A DNA stretch of 9,460 bases from an uncultured Rhodospirillales bacterium (lineage in GTDB: Bacteria > Pseudomonadota > Alphaproteobacteria > Acetobacterales > Acetobacteraceae). How positions within the stretch are numbered: position 1 is the first letter of the stretch; the number at the start of each line of letters is the position of its first letter. The position numbers and the translations under genes were made by a program. Of this stretch, positions 6,960-9,460 are shown in pieces. The stretch covers positions 1 through 9,460 of the forward strand of contig CAIMVB010000118.1 of the NCBI GenBank assembly GCA_903844785.1, read 5' to 3'. A model generated the notes under the pieces. The model saw only the letters and a program-made list of their open reading frames with translations, was not told where the DNA came from and did not search any database.

Positions 6960-7077
6960 TTGTAGGAATGAACTTCCTTTTAATGTGATATTCGGGGAAG
7001 CCTTACTTGGGGTTGTCCTGTCATCCGCTCCGCGCCAGCATGGCTTACGGTTTTTGGCGAAGGGCGCGATTTTTCTG

Positions 7078-8088
7078 ATGGAAGTTGCACAACATATCGT
7101 GGATGGTCTGGCCGGCGCGATTGGCAATACACCGCTGGTCCGACTGCGCCGTGCAAGTGAATTGACTGGGTGCGATATACTCGGCAAGGCGGAGTTCATG
7201 AATCCTGGCGGTTCGGTAAAAGACCGCGCCGGACTTGGTATTATTGCAGACGCTGAAGCGCGTGGGGCTTTGGCGCCCGGCAAGCCAGGCACGATCGTTG
7301 AAGGTACCGCCGGCAATACCGGTATTGGCATTACCTTGGTTGCCAATGCACGTGGTTATCGCAGCATCATTGTGGTGCCTGAAACCCAAAGCCGAGAGAA
7401 ACTCGATTTTCTCCGCATGATTGGTGCAGATCTACGCTTGGTACCGGCAAAGCCATTCTCTGATCCAGGCAATTATGTGCATTACAGCCGCCGATTGGCC
7501 GAAGAACTTGGCGCGGTCTACGCGAATCAGTTCGACAACCTCGCCAATCGCGCCGTGCATGAGGCAACCACTGGGCCCGAGATTTGGGCGCAAACTGCAG
7601 GTGAGATCGACGCCTTTACCTGTTCCTGCGGCACAGGCGGCACCCTGGCCGGCATAGCGCGCGCGCTGAAGGCGCGTGGGCCAGCAACGCGCATTGTCCT
7701 GGCGGACCCGATGGGTAGTTCGCTCTATTCCTGGATCAAGACGGGTGAACTGAAGCCTGAGGGCAGTTCCATCACCGAGGGTATTGGCCAGGCCGCGCGC
7801 GTGCCAGGGAATTTGATTGGGGACCGGAACCTGATCGATGACGCGGTGCAGGTGACTGATGAGGAAGCCCTGGAGCAGGTGTTTGATCTATTGGTCCATG
7901 AAGGCATTTGTATTGGTGGGTCAGCAGGATTGAACGTTGCCGCTGCGATTAAAGTTGCGCGCCAAATGGGGCCCGGACACCGCATTGTGACCATCCTGTG
8001 CGATGGTGGGGCGCGTTACCAATCCAAGCTGTTCAATCCGGAGTTCTTGCGTGAGCGTGGCCTGCCTATCCCTGCTTGGCTTGCATGA
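7078..8088 (+). CDS. cysK: Cysteine synthase A (O-acetylserine sulfhydrylase), PLP-dependent
   Basis: From ATG at 7078 the product has 336 residues. It joins sulfide to O-acetylserine to form cysteine in the cytoplasm. The fold-type II pattern is clear: IGNTPLVRL (15-23), the PLP-binding lysine K48 in NPGGSVKDRAG, the substrate loop EGTAGNTGIG (75-84), QFDNLANRAVHEATTGPEIW (151-170), the phosphate-binding GTGGT (185-189), and GGSAGLN (280-286) near the PLP ring nitrogen. The loop has TAGNT where E. coli CysK has TSGNT, and the C-terminus carries RYQSKLFNPEFL, features I associate with an alphaproteobacterial subgroup. The frame is open upstream to GTG at 6985, but that would add 31 residues with no family counterpart. 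The ribosome site for 7078 (GAAGGG, 13 bases upstream) is distant. cysE follows after 9 bp. A cystathionine beta-synthase-like activity is a less likely alternative. Confidence 0.92.
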   Translation: MEVAQHIVDGLAGAIGNTPLVRLRRASELTGCDILGKAEFMNPGGSVKDRAGLGIIADAEARGALAPGKPGTIVEGTAGNTGIGITLVANARGYRSIIVVPETQSREKLDFLRMIGADLRLVPAKPFSDPGNYVHYSRRLAEELGAVYANQFDNLANRAVHEATTGPEIWAQTAGEIDAFTCSCGTGGTLAGIARALKARGPATRIVLADPMGSSLYSWIKTGELKPEGSSITEGIGQAARVPGNLIGDRNLIDDAVQVTDEEALEQVFDLLVHEGICIGGSAGLNVAAAIKVARQMGPGHRIVTILCDGGARYQSKLFNPEFLRERGLPIPAWLA

Positions 8089-8090
8089 GG
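8087..8090 (+). promoter_or_regulatory. Ribosome binding site of cysE overlapping the cysK stop
   Basis: GAGG begins inside the cysK TGA and ends 7 bases before GTG at 8098. The in-frame options GTG 8101 and ATG 8104 lie 10 and 13 bases away, so spacing favours the first GTG. Confidence 0.5.
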
Positions 8091-8097
8091 TAGCGCA

Positions 8098-8757
8098 GTG
8101 GTGATGGAAATTATCGAAATCGGCCGCAGCATCCGCGCGCGCGATCCCGCGCGGCCTTCTTGGCCCGAGACGGTTTTTTGTTATGCCGGCCTCCATGCCG
8201 TCATGTGGCACAGGCTTGCCCATGGGCTGTGGCGGCGTGGTTGGCGGGGCGCAGGCCGCTTTGTTTCGCATCTCAGCCGCTTTTTAACCGGCATCGAAAT
8301 CCATCCTGGCGCGACTATTGGCCGGCGTTTGTTCATCGATCACGGCATGGGTGTTGTTATTGGCGAAACTGCGGAAATTAGTGATGACGTCCTGATTTAT
8401 CATGGCGTCACGCTGGGCGGTTTGTCAGGTAGCCCTGGCAAAAGGCATCCAACCATCGCTTCGCATGTTTCCATTGGTGCTGGGGCACAGGTTTTGGGGC
8501 CTATAACGATAGGGCAGGGGGCACGGATTGGTGCGAATGCCGTTGTCACGCGCGATGTCCCAGCAGAATGCACTGTTGTCGGCATACCGGCGCGGCCACC
8601 TGCGGGGACAACCTGCGCTGACCCATTTCTGGGCTATGGGCTGAGCAATACTGAGGATGATCCGGTGGGCGACCAGATCGCTGCGCTGCGGGCTGAACTT
8701 GCCGGTCTTCGTACACGCCTGGCCGCATTGGAAGGACAGAAGCCCGGCAGTCCTTAG
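8098..8757 (+). CDS. cysE: Serine O-acetyltransferase, short form
   Basis: The 219-residue product transfers acetyl from acetyl-CoA to serine, giving the substrate of the neighbouring cysK. It is the short type, with only about ten residues before the RDPA motif (D16), where E. coli CysE has a long helical N-terminal domain. Active-site residues line up with D92, D157, H158, R192 and H193 of the E. coli/H. influenzae enzymes: D16, D81-H82 in [13 protein letters not shown], and R116-H117 in GKRHPTI. The left-handed beta-helix of hexapeptide repeats runs from about 67 to 166 ([10 protein letters not shown] through VVGIPARP). After it comes a tail with a leucine-heptad helix (about 192-214, [20 protein letters not shown]), likely a coiled coil, ending in KPGSP. 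The terminal isoleucine that docks into CysK in enteric bacteria is absent. GTG 8098 is chosen on ribosome-site spacing; ATG 8104 is possible. Confidence 0.93.
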   Translation: MVMEIIEIGRSIRARDPARPSWPETVFCYAGLHAVMWHRLAHGLWRRGWRGAGRFVSHLSRFLTGIEIHPGATIGRRLFIDHGMGVVIGETAEISDDVLIYHGVTLGGLSGSPGKRHPTIASHVSIGAGAQVLGPITIGQGARIGANAVVTRDVPAECTVVGIPARPPAGTTCADPFLGYGLSNTEDDPVGDQIAALRAELAGLRTRLAALEGQKPGSP

Positions 8758-8759
8758 CG

Positions 8760-8797
8760 GCGCTTGCTGGCAGGAAAGCCTGCGGCGCGCTTTTGTT
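8760..8797 (+). terminator. Rho-independent terminator after cysE
   Basis: The core stem is GCAGG (8770-8774) with CCTGC (8779-8783) around AAAG. It extends outward through GCT/GGC and GCGC (8760-8763) with GCGC (8787-8790), with small bulges. TTTTGTT follows at 8791-8797. The structure starts 2 bases after the cysE stop, so it should end the cysK-cysE transcript. Confidence 0.75.
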
Positions 8798-8946
8798 CTG
8801 ACCACCCATATTTGACCACAACCTTAAGGGAAGCCGCGGCGTCCCTGCCTTGGCCTCTGACGGGCAAGGGCTTATGTCAGAAGGCATGGGGCGTGGTTCT
8901 GCGCCCTGTCCCGTCTCTGCTGGGTTGAGCAGGCCTGGAGCGGTTT

Positions 8947-9460
8947 ATGAAAGCTGACGAGCGTTTGAAAGCGATGATGGAGGATGGGATCACCCTTCGT
9001 CGCTATGTGGCGACCGAAATGGCGCCATTGGTCTTTCAAGCGATAGATCTATGCGAAGCCGCCTTGCGCAGTGGCGGGAAGTTGTTCTTTTGCGGTAACG
9101 GCGGCAGCGCGGCCGATGCGCAGCATTTGGCGACCGAATTGCTGATACGCCTCAGATCTCGGGTTGAACGACCCTCCTGGCCAGCGATTGCGCTGACGCT
9201 TGATCCGGCGGCTCTGACAGCGGGCGGCAATGATTATGGCTTTGAGGATGTCTTTGCGCGGCCCTTGTCCGGGCTTGGTCAGAGGGGCGATGTCCTTTTC
9301 GGTATCACGACGTCGGGTCGCTCGCCGAATGTGATCAAAGCGCTGCAAGTGGCGCGCGATATGGGCATTGGTACCATCGGTTTTTTGGGCGGTGATGGTG
9401 GTGCGGCCGCAGCGCTTTGCGATGTCGCCTTGATCATACCAAGCAGTGAGACGGCGCGCG
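8947..9460 (+). CDS. gmhA: Phosphoheptose isomerase (SIS domain), 5' part, runs off right edge
   Basis: The frame opens at ATG 8947 and is still open at the window end, giving 171 residues of a usual 190-200. GmhA isomerises sedoheptulose 7-phosphate to D-glycero-D-manno-heptose 7-phosphate, the first step to heptose for lipopolysaccharide core or other surface glycans. Visible marks are CGNGGSAADAQH (49-60), the ATELL helix with E64, PAIALTLDPAALTAGGNDYGFEDVF (79-103, interior shared with family), GITTSGRSPNV (119-129) and PSSETAR at the edge. H60 and E64 match the zinc/catalytic pair of Burkholderia GmhA; the other two ligands (Q and H) would lie just beyond the window. GGAG 6 bases before ATG is a good ribosome site, and an in-frame TGA at 8926 excludes an earlier start. 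The leader 8798-8946 after the cysE terminator must hold its promoter, but I see no convincing hexamers, only a 5-bp GGGCG/CGCCC hairpin at 8889-8906. Confidence 0.92.
   Translation, partial: MKADERLKAMMEDGITLRRYVATEMAPLVFQAIDLCEAALRSGGKLFFCGNGGSAADAQHLATELLIRLRSRVERPSWPAIALTLDPAALTAGGNDYGFEDVFARPLSGLGQRGDVLFGITTSGRSPNVIKALQVARDMGIGTIGFLGGDGGAAAALCDVALIIPSSETAR

Noticed and set aside
6985..7077. Upstream GTG start extending CysK by 31 residues
   Set aside because: The added residues do not resemble the CysK N-terminus, and the region is AT-rich leader-like DNA. ATG 7078 gives the normal distance to the IGNTPLVRL motif.
8812..8877. Promoter hexamers upstream of gmhA (TTGACC at 8812; TTGGCC at 8850 with TTATGT at 8872)
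   Set aside because: The first has no -10 at a workable distance, and the second pair fits the consensus poorly.
8425..8887. Minus-strand frames over cysE and the following gap
   Set aside because: They are antisense to hexapeptide repeats of cysE and the terminator, and show no recognisable protein features.
1..9460. Defence system, mobile element, CRISPR array or tRNA
   Set aside because: No transposase, integrase, spaced direct repeats, tRNA-like cloverleaf or known defence domain is visible on either strand.

Overview
The window reads as chromosome of a GC-rich alphaproteobacterium. The gene neighbourhood and protein style (alanine-rich lipoproteins, long Hsp33, HyuA/HyuB pairs) fit Rhodospirillales and perhaps Acetobacteraceae. 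That placement is inferred from family resemblance, not from a marker gene. No mobile element, phage gene, CRISPR array, tRNA or rRNA is visible.

Layout. (1) Positions 1-3249, + strand: the 3' part of a hydantoinase/5-oxoprolinase-type subunit A gene (hyuA), coupled by an ATGA overlap to a complete subunit B gene (hyuB). (2) Positions 3264-3287: a perfect hairpin in the short gap between hyuB and the convergent minus-strand genes. (3) Positions 3306-6149, - strand, transcribed as hslO (redox chaperone Hsp33), then an unidentified small lipoprotein gene, then an M20D-type metallo-amidohydrolase. The first two are 2 bp apart and the third follows after 46 bp, so one operon is plausible. (4) Positions 6150-6273: a divergent intergenic region carrying a GC-rich stem-loop. 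(5) Positions 6274-6840, + strand: a DedA-family membrane protein that must start at TTG, followed by a likely intrinsic terminator. (6) Positions 7078-8757, + strand: cysK and a short cysE, 9 bp apart, followed by a good rho-independent terminator. (7) Positions 8947-9460, + strand: the 5' part of gmhA (phosphoheptose isomerase), running off the right edge.

How the genes work together. cysE and cysK encode the two consecutive steps of cysteine synthesis: serine plus acetyl-CoA gives O-acetylserine, which with sulfide gives cysteine. hyuA and hyuB encode the two subunits of one ATP-dependent enzyme acting on a cyclic amide or related carbonyl substrate. The nearby M20D amidohydrolase cleaves amide bonds of N-acylated amino acids or similar compounds; it lies on the other strand, so any link to hyuAB is only suggestive. 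gmhA starts heptose synthesis for surface polysaccharide. DedA proteins act in membrane lipid-carrier transport.

I see no convincing undescribed system. The points worth a second look are modest: a cysE product without the usual C-terminal isoleucine, an in-frame 18-bp duplication in the hslO linker, the unknown Tat-like lipoprotein between hslO and the amidohydrolase, the forced TTG start of the DedA gene, and structured leader DNA upstream of the DedA gene and cysK.
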